51,483 nucleotides of DNA from an uncultured Acidimicrobiales bacterium (GCA_938038815.1 CALHTF010000067.1:1-51483); one strand, 5' to 3'. Shown: positions 16,676 to 24,743, counted from the stretch's first letter. Notes: generated by a model not told the origin, from the sequence alone. Numbers and translations: made by a program.

Positions 16676-18337
16676 ATGGTCGGTACAGGGGAGTCCTACG
16701 CCCAAGGCGCAACGACCGTTGCGTTGTTGGAAGAGACCATCGACGCCAATTTCCGGCGAGCGGTCGCCAGCTACGGCGACCGCGAAGCGTTGGTGGTGCG
16801 TCACCAGAACATTCGGTGGACCTACGCCGAGTTCGATGCCCGAGTCGATGAGCTCGCGCGGGCGTTGATGGCCTTTGGGCTCGAGGTCGGCGACCGGGTG
16901 GGTCTGTGGGCGCCAAACCGCTACGAGTGGGTGCTGACCCAGTACGCGACCGCTCGTATCGGCGCGATCATGGTGTGCCTCAACCCGGCCTACCGCACGA
17001 CCGAACTCCAGTACGCCCTCAGCCAGTCGGGCACCCGGTTGCTGATGGCGGCACCCACGTACCTCACCAGCAACTACACGGCGATGTACGCCGAGGTCGA
17101 GTCTGAATGCCCAACGGTTGAACACGCGGTGTTCTTCGGTGAGGACACCTGGGACGACCTGCTGGCCCGAGCCGACGAGGTCACCTCCGAACAGGCGGCC
17201 GACCGAGCCGCCTCGTTGTCGAACACCGACCCGATCAACATCCAATACACCTCGGGAACCACCGGGCTGCCGAAGGGCGCCACGCTGACCCACCGGAACA
17301 TTTTGAACAACGGATTCTTCGTTGGCGAAGGCTGCGGGTACACCCACGAGGATCGGGTGTGTATCCCGGTGCCCTTCTACCACTGCTTTGGAATGGTGAT
17401 GGGCAATCTGGGCTCAACGTCGCATGGCGCCACGATGGTCATCCCGAACGACGCGTTCGACCCAACCGCGGTGCTCGAAACGGTGCAGGACGAAAAGTGC
17501 ACGAGTCTGTACGGCGTGCCCACGATGTTCATCGGCGAGCTCGGCCTAGCTAACTTTGAGGACTACGACCTCTCATCGTTGCGCACCGGCATCATGGCGG
17601 GGTCGCCGTGCCCGGTCGAGATCATGAAACAGGTGATCGAGCGCATGCACATGGACCAGGTGACCATCTGTTACGGCATGACCGAAACCTCGCCGGTGTC
17701 GACCCAGACCGGCGCCGACGACGCGATCGACAAGCGGGTATCGAGCGTGGGCCGGGTACATCCGCACGTGGAGATTCGCGTCGCCGACCCCGAAACCGGC
17801 GAGACGGTTCCTCGCGGTACGTCGGGCGAGTTTCAGACCCGGGGGTACTCGGTAATGAAGGGGTACTGGGACGAGCCGGAAAAGACGGCGGGCGCAATCG
17901 ACGCCGAAGGTTGGATGCATACCGGCGACCTCGCCGTGATGGCCGAGGACGGGTATGTAAACATCACCGGGCGAATCAAAGACCTCATCATCCGAGGCGG
18001 CGAGAACATCGCACCGCTCGAGGTCGAAGAGTTTTTGTACACCCATCCCGACATCGTCGACGTACAGGTGGTCGGTGTACCCGACCCGAAGTTTGGCGAG
18101 GCGGTGTGTGCCTTCGTGCAGACCAAGCCCCAGTCGAGCAGTCTCGACGGATCACCGCTCGATGCCGCGGGTGTGCGGGCGTTCTGCGACGGCAAGATCG
18201 CCCACTTCAAGATCCCGGCGTATGTGCTGGTGATCGACGAGTTCCCGATGACGGTGACCGGCAAGATTCAAAAGTACAAGCTCCGCGATCTGGCGACCGC
18301 GGAGCTTGGGTTGGAGGGGCCGGCGGTTACCGCCTAG
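16676..18337 (+). CDS. Fatty-acid (acyl-)CoA ligase, AMP-forming
   Basis: 553 residues. It activates a carboxylic acid to its acyl-CoA via an acyl-adenylate. Motifs run in order: P-loop [16 protein letters not shown] (about 203-218), [10 protein letters not shown] (A5), [11 protein letters not shown] (A7), [21 protein letters not shown] (A8, given as the family run) and the catalytic-Lys motif [11 protein letters not shown] near the C-terminus. All are intact. The start ATG has AGGGGG 6 bases upstream; an in-frame GTG 24 codons earlier lies within the regulatory palindrome region and is less likely. Medium- to long-chain preference is typical of the closest families but cannot be confirmed here. 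Confidence 0.93.
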   Translation: MVGTGESYAQGATTVALLEETIDANFRRAVASYGDREALVVRHQNIRWTYAEFDARVDELARALMAFGLEVGDRVGLWAPNRYEWVLTQYATARIGAIMVCLNPAYRTTELQYALSQSGTRLLMAAPTYLTSNYTAMYAEVESECPTVEHAVFFGEDTWDDLLARADEVTSEQAADRAASLSNTDPINIQYTSGTTGLPKGATLTHRNILNNGFFVGEGCGYTHEDRVCIPVPFYHCFGMVMGNLGSTSHGATMVIPNDAFDPTAVLETVQDEKCTSLYGVPTMFIGELGLANFEDYDLSSLRTGIMAGSPCPVEIMKQVIERMHMDQVTICYGMTETSPVSTQTGADDAIDKRVSSVGRVHPHVEIRVADPETGETVPRGTSGEFQTRGYSVMKGYWDEPEKTAGAIDAEGWMHTGDLAVMAEDGYVNITGRIKDLIIRGGENIAPLEVEEFLYTHPDIVDVQVVGVPDPKFGEAVCAFVQTKPQSSSLDGSPLDAAGVRAFCDGKIAHFKIPAYVLVIDEFPMTVTGKIQKYKLRDLATAELGLEGPAVTA

Positions 18338-18350
18338 CCGGTCGGTTTTA
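18322..18350 (+). terminator. Weak hairpin at the end of the acyl-CoA ligase gene
   Basis: GGCGG-TTA-CCGCC overlaps the last codons, with an outer CCGG/CCGG pairing and GTTTTA immediately after. It could end transcription of the ligase gene before the convergent VWA gene, but the stem is short and the T-run only four bases. Confidence 0.3.
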
Positions 18351-19820
18351 CTGTTCTGAGCACACGCCGCGGTCGTAGTTGCCGACCTGGCGGATGATCT
18401 CGGACTCGTTCGGCTCGATCTTCTCGCCGGCGAGTTCGGATTCCAACACTCGCAGTAGCAGCGAGTCGAGGTTGGTGACCTGGTAGCACTGGGTCTTCGG
18501 TTCTTGCTTCTCGCCACCGATGCCCGAGTCGGCGGTGAGGAACAGGTGGCTTCCGCCGGTGGTGAGCGCCATTACCCGCATCATGTATTCGGCGGTGTCG
18601 GCCACGCCGCTGGCGGCCAGCGGGTAGATCCGAATGCCCTTGCTCGCTGCGGTGTCGGCGGCATCGAGGGTGGCTTGGAGGTCGTCGTCGTGCGGAGGGG
18701 CGTCGGCGTTAAGGATCATCACCCGGGCCACGTCGCCATCTCGCCAGCTGAGGTCGTTGGCGTCGAGGAGGGCAGCGTCCATTGCTTCTGGGTAGTCGCC
18801 GCCGCCTTCGGCGCGTTGATCGGCAAGGTTGGTGCGCATCTCCGACACGCTGTTCGTGAAGTCGTACACCTGGGTAACAAAGTCGTCGCCGATGTCGCGG
18901 TAGCTGACCATGCCGAAGCGAAGGTCGGCGTCGGGGTAGGTCTGGCGAAGTCGTTCGATAATCGATTCGAACTCGACGGTCAGGTAGTTCAGCTCGTCGC
19001 TCATGCTTCCGGTGACATCGAGTACGAAGGCGATGTCGAGGGCCTGAGGTGCGCCTCCCAGGGTGCCGTCTTCGGCCGTGATGGTGACGGCGCCTTGGTT
19101 GGCGTCTTCGGTGCTCACGGTGGTGGTGGTCCCGGCAACCTCGACGTCGAAGGTTGTCCATCCTGTGGCGGAGTAGTTGGGGAAGAACCGGGCGGTGCCG
19201 GCACTGTTGGTGTGCACGATGAACTCTGGGCCACCGTCGGTCGAGACCCGGACCGGTGTGTTGGCGATGCCGACCCCGTTGCTGTCGACGACCTCGAGCG
19301 AGATCCGCTGGGTGAGGTCGGGGTAGGGCAGCAGTTGGCCAAAGTTGGTCGCCGTGCGGTCGAGGTAGCCGAGGAAGAAGTCGTAGTTGAGGTTGTCGTT
19401 GACCTCGGCGGCGGTGAGCAGGCCAGCCTGGGGGCGAGGCTCAGGTTCTGGCGACGGTAGTGGAGCGCCTGGTTCGCCGGGTTCGATGTACTCATCGGTG
19501 GCCTCATCGCCGGCAGCAATTCGGTCCTCGGCGACTGCGCCGGCCTCCGGTTCGCTTTCTTCGCTGAAACTCTCGACCGCGCCGCTGCTGTCGTCGAGCA
19601 TCGCTTCTTCGGGAGCTTCCGTCGGAGCGTCGGGCATGTCGGCCGAGTCGTCACTATCGGTGCTGTCGTCGCTGTCTTTCTCGCTCCCGGCCACTGGCTC
19701 GCTGACCTCGTCGACGACCTCGGCAGCGTCATCTGACGATGAGCCACATCCGGTGGCGAACATCGCCAAGATGGCGAGCGTGGCGATCAGGCGGGTGAGA
19801 AGGGTTCGTTGGCTAGTCAC
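18348..19820 (-). CDS. Acidic lipoprotein with von Willebrand factor A domain
   Basis: 490 residues from GTG at 19820 (TTGGAG upstream). The frame extends 26 codons further, but that part covers a conserved intergenic element. A signal peptide ends in lipobox MFATGC (Cys25). A long Asp/Glu/Ser/Pro-rich linker (about 30-140) follows, then a beta domain (about 150-250: ISLEVVDSNGVGIANTPVRV). The VWA domain (about 262-440) keeps the metal-site motif DVTGSMS (Asp268). The C-terminus holds a conserved pair of Cys residues (QCYQV, GVCSEQ). VWA domains bind proteins or matrix through a Mg2+ site. Likely a surface adhesion or sensing protein; it lies near the Tad pilus operon, but no direct link is shown. 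Confidence 0.85.
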   Translation of the reverse strand: MTSQRTLLTRLIATLAILAMFATGCGSSSDDAAEVVDEVSEPVAGSEKDSDDSTDSDDSADMPDAPTEAPEEAMLDDSSGAVESFSEESEPEAGAVAEDRIAAGDEATDEYIEPGEPGAPLPSPEPEPRPQAGLLTAAEVNDNLNYDFFLGYLDRTATNFGQLLPYPDLTQRISLEVVDSNGVGIANTPVRVSTDGGPEFIVHTNSAGTARFFPNYSATGWTTFDVEVAGTTTTVSTEDANQGAVTITAEDGTLGGAPQALDIAFVLDVTGSMSDELNYLTVEFESIIERLRQTYPDADLRFGMVSYRDIGDDFVTQVYDFTNSVSEMRTNLADQRAEGGGDYPEAMDAALLDANDLSWRDGDVARVMILNADAPPHDDDLQATLDAADTAASKGIRIYPLAASGVADTAEYMMRVMALTTGGSHLFLTADSGIGGEKQEPKTQCYQVTNLDSLLLRVLESELAGEKIEPNESEIIRQVGNYDRGVCSEQ

Positions 19821-19852
19821 GGTTTCGGCTCCAAGAGCTAAGTGGTTGGTGT

Positions 19853-19932
19853 CCTTTCGACGGTTCACCGACCGAGAAAAGTTCCCCAAGCTTTGCAATG
19901 GGCCGGGTGGCCTACCGGTTCAGCTAGAAAGG
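19853..19932. promoter_or_regulatory. Structured intergenic element, copy C
   Basis: The divergent region between the VWA lipoprotein and a membrane-protein gene contains four blocks also found in the same order at 23063-23142: CGACGGTTC (19858-19866), AAGTTCCCCA (19879-19888), TTTGCA (19892-19897) and CGGTTCAGCT (19916-19925). On the plus strand CCTTTC (19853-19858) can pair with GAAAGG (19927-19932), which is the ribosome site of the gene starting at 19936. CCGG/CCGG and GGT/ACC pairings give internal hairpins. It may be a cis-regulatory RNA or a protein-binding region; the family is not recognised. Confidence 0.5.
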
Positions 19933-19935
19933 CAT

Positions 19936-20667
19936 ATGGCGAGCGAGGTGGAAAGCGAACCGCAGGAGTCGCTTTGGGCAACCGTGAAGGGCGACTTCGC
20001 CGGTAGTGGTGGCGCCAAGGTGGTCGGTGTTGCGCTGGTGCTCGCCTGGATGGCGTTTCAGTGGGGGTGGGGCAACGACATCTTGTTGCCGCCCATCGTG
20101 GCCCGAGCGTTCGAGGCGGTCGACGACGGCGCCACCTGGTTGTCGGCGGTACTGGCAACCCTGTCGGGCATGGGCGCCGGTATGGCCTTCTGGGGCATAA
20201 CCCAAACCGTCGACGGACTCGTTGTTCTTGGTGGCCTTCGGCTGGTGCCGGGGATCACCGAACGCATCTCAAGGTTTGTGGCGCGGCAGGGCTGGATCAA
20301 GCCCTTCGACGAGCTCTCGTTCGGGACCAAGTTTCTTATCGCCTACGCATCGGGTGCCTCGGTGTTGTGCTTGGTCGACGTGTTTGCGACCGGCCGGCCC
20401 GGCCTTCGGGTTCGGCGCCGGATGCTCGCCGAAGCGGTGGCGTTGGCGGTTGCCGGGGTGGGCGTCATCATCCTGGTCGTCGGAGCGCTCACGTCGATCG
20501 GCGCTCGTATTCCGGCTACCGAAGGCGCCGCCGAGGTGGCGCTGCGATACGCCAGGAACCCGCTGACGTGGCTGGTGATCTACGGCTCGTTGTTCCTGTT
20601 GTCGTCGCTGGTCTCCAAGCTCACCGGCGCAGGTGAGGGCCCAGAAACCACTTCTGATCGCGGTTAA
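19936..20667 (+). CDS. Predicted integral membrane protein, unknown function
   Basis: 243 residues, ATG start with GAAAGG 3 bases upstream. The open frame continues upstream, but that part is antisense to the VWA gene. Hydrophobic segments lie at about 28-48, 70-100, 135-155, 170-195 and 215-235, so four or five membrane helices are likely. Short charged ends follow (VESEPQES at the start, KLTGAGEGPETTSDRG at the end). No family was recognised. The ribosome site can pair with an upstream CCTTTC, so translation may be structure-controlled. Confidence 0.75.
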   Translation: MASEVESEPQESLWATVKGDFAGSGGAKVVGVALVLAWMAFQWGWGNDILLPPIVARAFEAVDDGATWLSAVLATLSGMGAGMAFWGITQTVDGLVVLGGLRLVPGITERISRFVARQGWIKPFDELSFGTKFLIAYASGASVLCLVDVFATGRPGLRVRRRMLAEAVALAVAGVGVIILVVGALTSIGARIPATEGAAEVALRYARNPLTWLVIYGSLFLLSSLVSKLTGAGEGPETTSDRG

Positions 20668-20730
20668 CCCGCTCCGAGCGGGTCTCGCGCAAAAATTTCT
20701 GGGTGGGCGGGTAGGGTTTGGACCCGCTCG
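20667..20730 (+). promoter_or_regulatory. Two mutually exclusive hairpins before the oxidoreductase gene
   Basis: ACCCGCTC (20667-20674), CGAGCGGGTC (20675-20684) and GACCCGCTCG (20721-20730) are mutually complementary. The middle segment can fold back on the first, giving a tight hairpin starting at the stop codon of the membrane-protein gene. It can instead pair with the third, giving a 10-bp stem with a 36-base loop that ends 22 bases before the next gene. That layout resembles an attenuator or anti-terminator switch. There is no clear T-tract after the first hairpin. Confidence 0.4.
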
Positions 20731-20752
20731 TTCTGCACTTTCGGAGTTTGTT

Positions 20753-21733
20753 TTGTCTAAGCCTGTTGTTCTTATTACCTCGGCCGCCGGTCGGATCGGC
20801 CGCGAGCTGGTCGCCCGGCTCGCCGCCGAGGGTGACTTTGTCATCAACGCCTGTTCGTTCTCCGAGGGCAAAGAAGACGACCTGATTTCGCTCGGCACCG
20901 ACGACGTGGTCAAGTTCGACCTGAACGATCCGGCAACGTGGGAAGAAGCGCTGGAAGGGGTGAGCGCCGTGTACTCGGCGTCGCTTGACCCGATGCTCGA
21001 AGGTCACTTGGCGTTCGCCAAAGAGCTCGGCCGACGCAAGGACCAGATCAACCATGTGGTGCGGGTGAGCTGCATGGGCGCCGACACCAACACGGCGTCG
21101 TACGACCCCGATCAGCATTCGTCTCGAGAAGGTGCCGGGATCCCGCTGATGTTGCAGCACTACTGGTGGGGCGAGAAGGCACTGATCGACGAAGGCCTCA
21201 ACGTCACCGTGCTCCGCAACAACTTCTTCATGAACCACCTGTTGAAGACCGACTGCGAAACCATCGACTCCGAGGGTTGGTTCAGTAACCCGCTCGGGTC
21301 GGCCCGCAACTCGTTTGTGGCCACCCGCGATATCGCCGAAGCGGCGGCCGTGGTGCTCACCGAAGGTCCCGAGAAGCACGGCGATAAGTTCTACGACATC
21401 ACGGGTCCGCAGCCCCAGAACATGTTCGAGATCGCCGCTGACCTCGGCCAGGCGATGGGCAAAGAGCTCGAATACCGCCCGCAGAACATGACCGATTTCG
21501 AGAACGACTTTGGCGCCACCCGCGCCGAGTTCTTCGAGTATCTGGTCAACGGTTTTTACACCCGGTGCAGTCCCGACTTCTACAACCTGACCGGCCACAA
21601 GCCGACCTCGTACCTCGACTACCTCACCACCGAAGGTGCCTCGGGCGAGACCGGACTCGAGGAGCTGTGGCAGGGCAACCTGTGGAAGAAGGGCGAGGAC
21701 GCCATGAAGGACGCGGCCCAGGTCAAGGGGTAA
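20753..21733 (+). CDS. NAD(P)-binding NmrA/SDR-like oxidoreductase
   Basis: 326 residues from TTG at 20753, with CGGAG 7 bases upstream; the longer frame overlaps the previous gene and the hairpins. It has an N-terminal Rossmann fold (PVVLITSAAGRIGRELVARL) and an atypical SDR organisation as in NmrA and NAD(P)H-dependent azoreductase relatives (KELGRRKDQINHVVRVSCMGADTN, WWGEKALIDEGLNVTVLRNNFFMNHLL, both conserved segments). No Tyr-Lys catalytic pair is obvious. It may be a redox sensor or a reductase. A lipoprotein gene starts 2 bases after its stop. Confidence 0.8.
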   Translation: MSKPVVLITSAAGRIGRELVARLAAEGDFVINACSFSEGKEDDLISLGTDDVVKFDLNDPATWEEALEGVSAVYSASLDPMLEGHLAFAKELGRRKDQINHVVRVSCMGADTNTASYDPDQHSSREGAGIPLMLQHYWWGEKALIDEGLNVTVLRNNFFMNHLLKTDCETIDSEGWFSNPLGSARNSFVATRDIAEAAAVVLTEGPEKHGDKFYDITGPQPQNMFEIAADLGQAMGKELEYRPQNMTDFENDFGATRAEFFEYLVNGFYTRCSPDFYNLTGHKPTSYLDYLTTEGASGETGLEELWQGNLWKKGEDAMKDAAQVKG

Positions 21734-21735
21734 CC

Positions 21736-22248
21736 GTGCTCGCCGTGATCCGGCGGCTTGTCGTGCCGCTCGCCTTGGTGGTCTTGAGTGCCGCCTGTGG
21801 TGGCGGACTTTCGGCCGATGAGCAAGAGCTCGCCGGCGTGCTAGCCACCGACCTCGAAGCCTTTGGCCGGCCGCCGATGAGCGACGCCGAGCGAGGTTGT
21901 GTGGCAGAAGACATGGTGAGCGACTTGGGTGCTGGAAGGCTCAACGAGATGGGCTTCGTTGTGCGTGACGGCGCCAGCGCGACCGCAATCACCCGCGAGA
22001 ATCAAGCCGCCTTTCTCGACAGCTTTGGCGAGGCGTTCAGCGAGTGCATCGACGTGCGCGACCTCTTCACCCGCGACGCAGACCTCACCCCCGAAGCTCA
22101 GTGCGCCATCGACCAGTTGTCCGAGGACGACTTGGCCGACGGCTATCTGATCGCGCTCAAGTCGACCGAATCGACCGAAGACGACATCGCCCGGCTGGCT
22201 GAGATCGAGCTCAAATTCGCCACCGCCGAAGCGGAGTGCGCCGAGTAG
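21736..22248 (+). CDS. Small hypothetical lipoprotein
   Basis: 170 residues, GTG start 2 bases after the oxidoreductase stop, with AAGGGG inside the end of that gene, so translationally coupled. A signal peptide ends at lipobox VLSAAC (Cys21). The mature part is helical and acidic, with four more Cys (RGCVAEDM, SECIDV, AQCAIDQ, AECAE) that could form two disulfides. The pattern recalls small actinobacterial secreted helical proteins of unknown function. Its stop directly abuts the stop of the opposing lipoprotein gene. Confidence 0.7.
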   Translation: MLAVIRRLVVPLALVVLSAACGGGLSADEQELAGVLATDLEAFGRPPMSDAERGCVAEDMVSDLGAGRLNEMGFVVRDGASATAITRENQAAFLDSFGEAFSECIDVRDLFTRDADLTPEAQCAIDQLSEDDLADGYLIALKSTESTEDDIARLAEIELKFATAEAECAE

Positions 22249-23061
22249 TTACTCGCCTTCGACCGGGGTGGGTAGGCCTTGGTTTTGTTCGAGGGGCTCG
22301 GTGAAGTTCGAGTCGCACAGCTGTTCGCTCTCGACGAAGAACGAGATGATGAGTTCCTCGTCGAACCCTGTGGTTTCGAAGTCGGTATCGGAGAGTTCCT
22401 CGAAGTAGGCCGGGTCCCAGTCACGGCTGATCGCCTCTTTGGCGACCGCCTTGATGAAACGGTGGGCTTCGTTGGCGGCTTCGGCGATGTCGTCGGGCGC
22501 AGTCTCGACCACGATGGTCATCTGTTCGATCATGGTGTTGAGCATCTGCTCGGCTTCTTCGGCGGTTTCGGGGTTGTTCTGGCCGGCTTCATCGGTGATG
22601 TCGTAGGCGGCGCAGTATGCGGTTTCTTGAACGGTCAGGCCGTCCTGTTGTGGCTCGGGCTCGGGGATTGGCTGCGGGTCGTCGATTGGTTCGGGGTCGA
22701 CAACCGACTCCGATTCGGGAACGGGTGCGTCTTCGGGTTCGGCCTGATCTTCGGCGACCTCGTCGTCGGTGACTTCGCCTTCGTCGGTGATCAGTTCGCC
22801 ATCGCCAACCCGGTCATCGTCCTCGACCGTGTCGGGAACTCCGACCTCGTCGGGAACATCGTCGGGAACCTCGTCGGCATCGGTTTCATCGACCAGTACG
22901 GCGTTACCGTTGCCGGTTTCGACCGATTGCCCACCAGAGCAGGCGGCACCAACTAAGGCGAATAGGGCCAGGATCGCGGCGGCCCAAAGGCGCCGGGACG
23001 ACGTGGGGGATGGCTGAGGGGATTGCTGGAGGGATTGCTGGGGGAGCGTGTGCATAGCCAT
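22249..23061 (-). CDS. Acidic lipoprotein downstream of the Tad operon
   Basis: 270 residues. A Gln/Pro/Ser-rich N-terminus is followed by a hydrophobic segment and lipobox LVGAAC (Cys41). The next 100 residues are almost entirely Asp, Glu, Val and Pro, including a PEP-type tract (PEPIDDPQPIPEPEP). The C-terminal ~125 residues are helical with two Cys (AYCAAYD, EQLCDSN). GGGAAG precedes the ATG; a second ATG lies two codons in. It follows the last tad gene by 96 bases on the same strand and shares its leader element with the VWA lipoprotein gene. Function unknown; possibly a pilus or wall-associated factor. Confidence 0.75.
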   Translation of the reverse strand: MAMHTLPQQSLQQSPQPSPTSSRRLWAAAILALFALVGAACSGGQSVETGNGNAVLVDETDADEVPDDVPDEVGVPDTVEDDDRVGDGELITDEGEVTDDEVAEDQAEPEDAPVPESESVVDPEPIDDPQPIPEPEPQQDGLTVQETAYCAAYDITDEAGQNNPETAEEAEQMLNTMIEQMTIVVETAPDDIAEAANEAHRFIKAVAKEAISRDWDPAYFEELSDTDFETTGFDEELIISFFVESEQLCDSNFTEPLEQNQGLPTPVEGE

Positions 23062-23062
23062 A

Positions 23063-23157
23063 CGACGCTTCCCATCGGCAGGAAGTTCCCCAGCCCTTAG
23101 CCCCGTTCTTTTTGCAGTTCGTCCGCGCAGGGCGGCTCAGCTGCCAAAGTTTCGGGG
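23063..23157. promoter_or_regulatory. Structured intergenic element, copy B, with nested hairpin
   Basis: This fills the gap between the last tad gene and the acidic lipoprotein. The four blocks are CGACGCTTC (23063-23071), AAGTTCCCCA (23083-23092), TTTGCA (23111-23116) and CGGCTCAGCT (23133-23142). The right half can form a nested hairpin: CCCCG (23101-23105) with CGGGG (23153-23157), CTTT with AAAG, GCAG with CTGC, and the inner CCGC with GCGG. CGGGG directly abuts the stop of the tad gene, so this half could serve as its terminator, while the left half is the leader of the lipoprotein gene. Confidence 0.55.
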
Positions 23158-23574
23158 TTATTCGAGGGAGGCGGAGCCGGTTGCGGTCAGCTGGGTGCTC
23201 GAAAGCCCGACCGCTTTACCGAAGATGTAGTCGACCTCGAGGGCGAGGCCGACCGTGATCTGGTTGTCGTCGACACTGGCGCTGGTGATTGCTACGCCAT
23301 CGATGTTGCGCGAACCAACCGAGGCGGCGATCACCGACTGGGCGAGGCCCGGGTCGATCACCGGTTCGCCCGATGTGCGCAACTCGAGTTGATCGACGGC
23401 GGCGGCCGCAGCGTCGTTGGCCGCTGCATCGGCGATGTTCTCCAATTCACGTTGGCGCAAATGGACCGCCGCAAAGTCCACGGCGATCGCCCCAAGGACG
23501 ATGAGGACCAACACCGCCGCCGGGGCGAAGACGAGGGCCGAACCTTGGTCGCTCTCGAATCGTGGGCCACGCAT
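23158..23574 (-). CDS. TadG/TadE-like pilus assembly protein
   Basis: 138 residues. Its ATG overlaps the upstream stop by one base (TGATG). A short cytoplasmic N-terminus ends in SDQG, directly before a hydrophobic helix (SALVFAPAAVLVLIVLGAIAVDFA as core), then an extracytoplasmic domain. The pattern LRQRELENIADAAANDAA after the helix is typical of TadG-type 'Tad' domain proteins. It is the last gene of the Tad operon and should be a membrane-anchored minor component of the Flp pilus machine. Much shorter than proteobacterial TadG, as is usual in Actinobacteria. Confidence 0.78.
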   Translation of the reverse strand: MRGPRFESDQGSALVFAPAAVLVLIVLGAIAVDFAAVHLRQRELENIADAAANDAAAAAVDQLELRTSGEPVIDPGLAQSVIAASVGSRNIDGVAITSASVDDNQITVGLALEVDYIFGKAVGLSSTQLTATGSASLE

Positions 23575-24041
23575 CAACATCCACCTTCGGGCACGCCGTC
23601 GCGGTATGGATCGATGATCTCCGAATGAACCGAGCGGACGGTCACGCCGTCACCGAATCCACCGATCCACGGCAGCGAGATCGCCGGAACCTGATAGCTG
23701 ACTTCCATCTGCACCCGGCCGCAGCGGGTAAACGATGTGGCAGCGGTAACCGGCCCGATCGCGCCGCGTCCGTCGCCCCGTCCAAAGGCGGCAAGCGCAC
23801 CAGCGGCTCGCGACGAGGCCATCCCGGCGGCAACGTCTTGGTCACTTTCGACGAATACCCGCACGCCTTCCCGCGATGCAGCGTTCACCGCCATCTTGGC
23901 GTCGAGAACGGCCCAAGCATTCACCACGACGAGGGTGCCCACGACAAAGATGAGTACACCGAACGGGATCGCCTCGAACCCGCCGACGAAGCCTCGCTCG
24001 CTTCGCCAATCGATCGCCCGAAGGCGGCGCAGAACCCTCAC
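23574..24041 (-). CDS. TadE-like pseudopilin (second)
   Basis: 155 residues from GTG at 24041, which overlaps the previous stop as GTGA; the longer frame is antisense to nothing useful and overlaps the upstream gene entirely. The N-terminus reads ...WRSERGFVGGFEAIPFGVLIFVVG, with the TadE pattern: short basic leader, (D/E)RG, a Glu near +6 and a long hydrophobic helix. The extracytoplasmic part has two Cys (TRCGRVQ and the C-terminal PEGGC), a possible disulfide. Minor pseudopilins of the TadE/TadF class are needed for Flp pilus assembly. Confidence 0.78.
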   Translation of the reverse strand: MRVLRRLRAIDWRSERGFVGGFEAIPFGVLIFVVGTLVVVNAWAVLDAKMAVNAASREGVRVFVESDQDVAAGMASSRAAGALAAFGRGDGRGAIGPVTAATSFTRCGRVQMEVSYQVPAISLPWIGGFGDGVTVRSVHSEIIDPYRDGVPEGGC

Positions 24042-24445
24042 TGGAACTCCTCGGTGCGAACCTCGATCGTCCGGTCGATTCGGCCGAGCTTGGAGTCGCC
24101 AAACAGTGGCACGATCGTCGGGACATCGGCGGTGACCCGCAGCACTACCAGATCGGGGTCGCCCAGGTTCCACTCGACGTTCAGCCGCTCTTGACCGAAT
24201 TGGCCGAGTCGGCTGCGCATCTCGGAGGTAACCACTCCGGTCGCTGCGCCACGGCGCTCGGACGCGTCGAAGCCGGCGACCGACCGTGCGCCTTCGTAGC
24301 TCACGCTGGTCACCACCGACCGGGCGTAAAGCGAGAACACGACCTGGGTGGCGAACAGCATGAAGATGAGAAACATCCCCATGCCGAAAACCATGCTGAA
24401 CAGGCCGCTCCCGCGGTCACCGCCGATCCGGCGACTAACCGCCAA
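24038..24445 (-). CDS. TadE-like pseudopilin (first)
   Basis: 135 residues from a TTG start that overlaps the flp-like gene by 11 bases; an internal ATG would remove the leader. The N-terminus is GGDRGSGLFSM followed by a hydrophobic helix (VFGMGMFLIFMLFATQVVFSL as core), then an alpha/beta extracytoplasmic domain ending EVRTEEFQ. The TadE-type pattern after the helix (ARSVVTSVSYEGARSVAG) is clear. It is translationally coupled on both sides, as expected for subunits made in fixed ratio. Confidence 0.78.
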   Translation of the reverse strand: MAVSRRIGGDRGSGLFSMVFGMGMFLIFMLFATQVVFSLYARSVVTSVSYEGARSVAGFDASERRGAATGVVTSEMRSRLGQFGQERLNVEWNLGDPDLVVLRVTADVPTIVPLFGDSKLGRIDRTIEVRTEEFQ

Positions 24446-24677
24446 TCTGGTCGACTTGGGTCTTTACGTCGTTGGCCGAGTCGTCGAGGATGCCCTTAAA
24501 GGCCAGCCACGCTGCGACGCCCAAGAAGGCAACGATCAATATGGCGAGTGCCATCGAGATGACGCCTTCGCCTCGGTCGTCGGCCGACCGTTCGATCAGA
24601 TCATCGCGGGTGTGGAGTGCTGCGACGCAGAGTCGAAGCGCCCGTTGCTGCAAGGTGCGGGTTTGGATAGCTGTCAT
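24435..24677 (-). CDS. Flp-type pilin candidate
   Basis: 80 residues: a 33-residue basic leader, DDRGEGVISM, one hydrophobic helix (about 40-62) and a short polar tail (DDSANDVKTQVDQIGG). Size and position between tadC and the TadE genes match the Flp major pilin of actinobacterial tad operons. The usual Glu at +5 after the cleavage Gly is not where expected (Glu follows the Gly directly), so the prepilin call is tentative. The 66 bases upstream are the only gap inside the operon. Confidence 0.65.
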   Translation of the reverse strand: MTAIQTRTLQQRALRLCVAALHTRDDLIERSADDRGEGVISMALAILIVAFLGVAAWLAFKGILDDSANDVKTQVDQIGG

Positions 24678-24743
24678 GGTTTTTTGCCTAACTGTTTGGT
24701 TCGGGTGATTGATCAGGGGGAAGAGAGAGGAGGGGGATCTCGG

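Noticed and set aside
23131..23144. tRNA remnant suggested by GGCTCAGCTG, which resembles the D arm of the tRNA at 48548
   Set aside because: No acceptor, anticodon or T arm can be formed around it; the match is limited to about ten bases.
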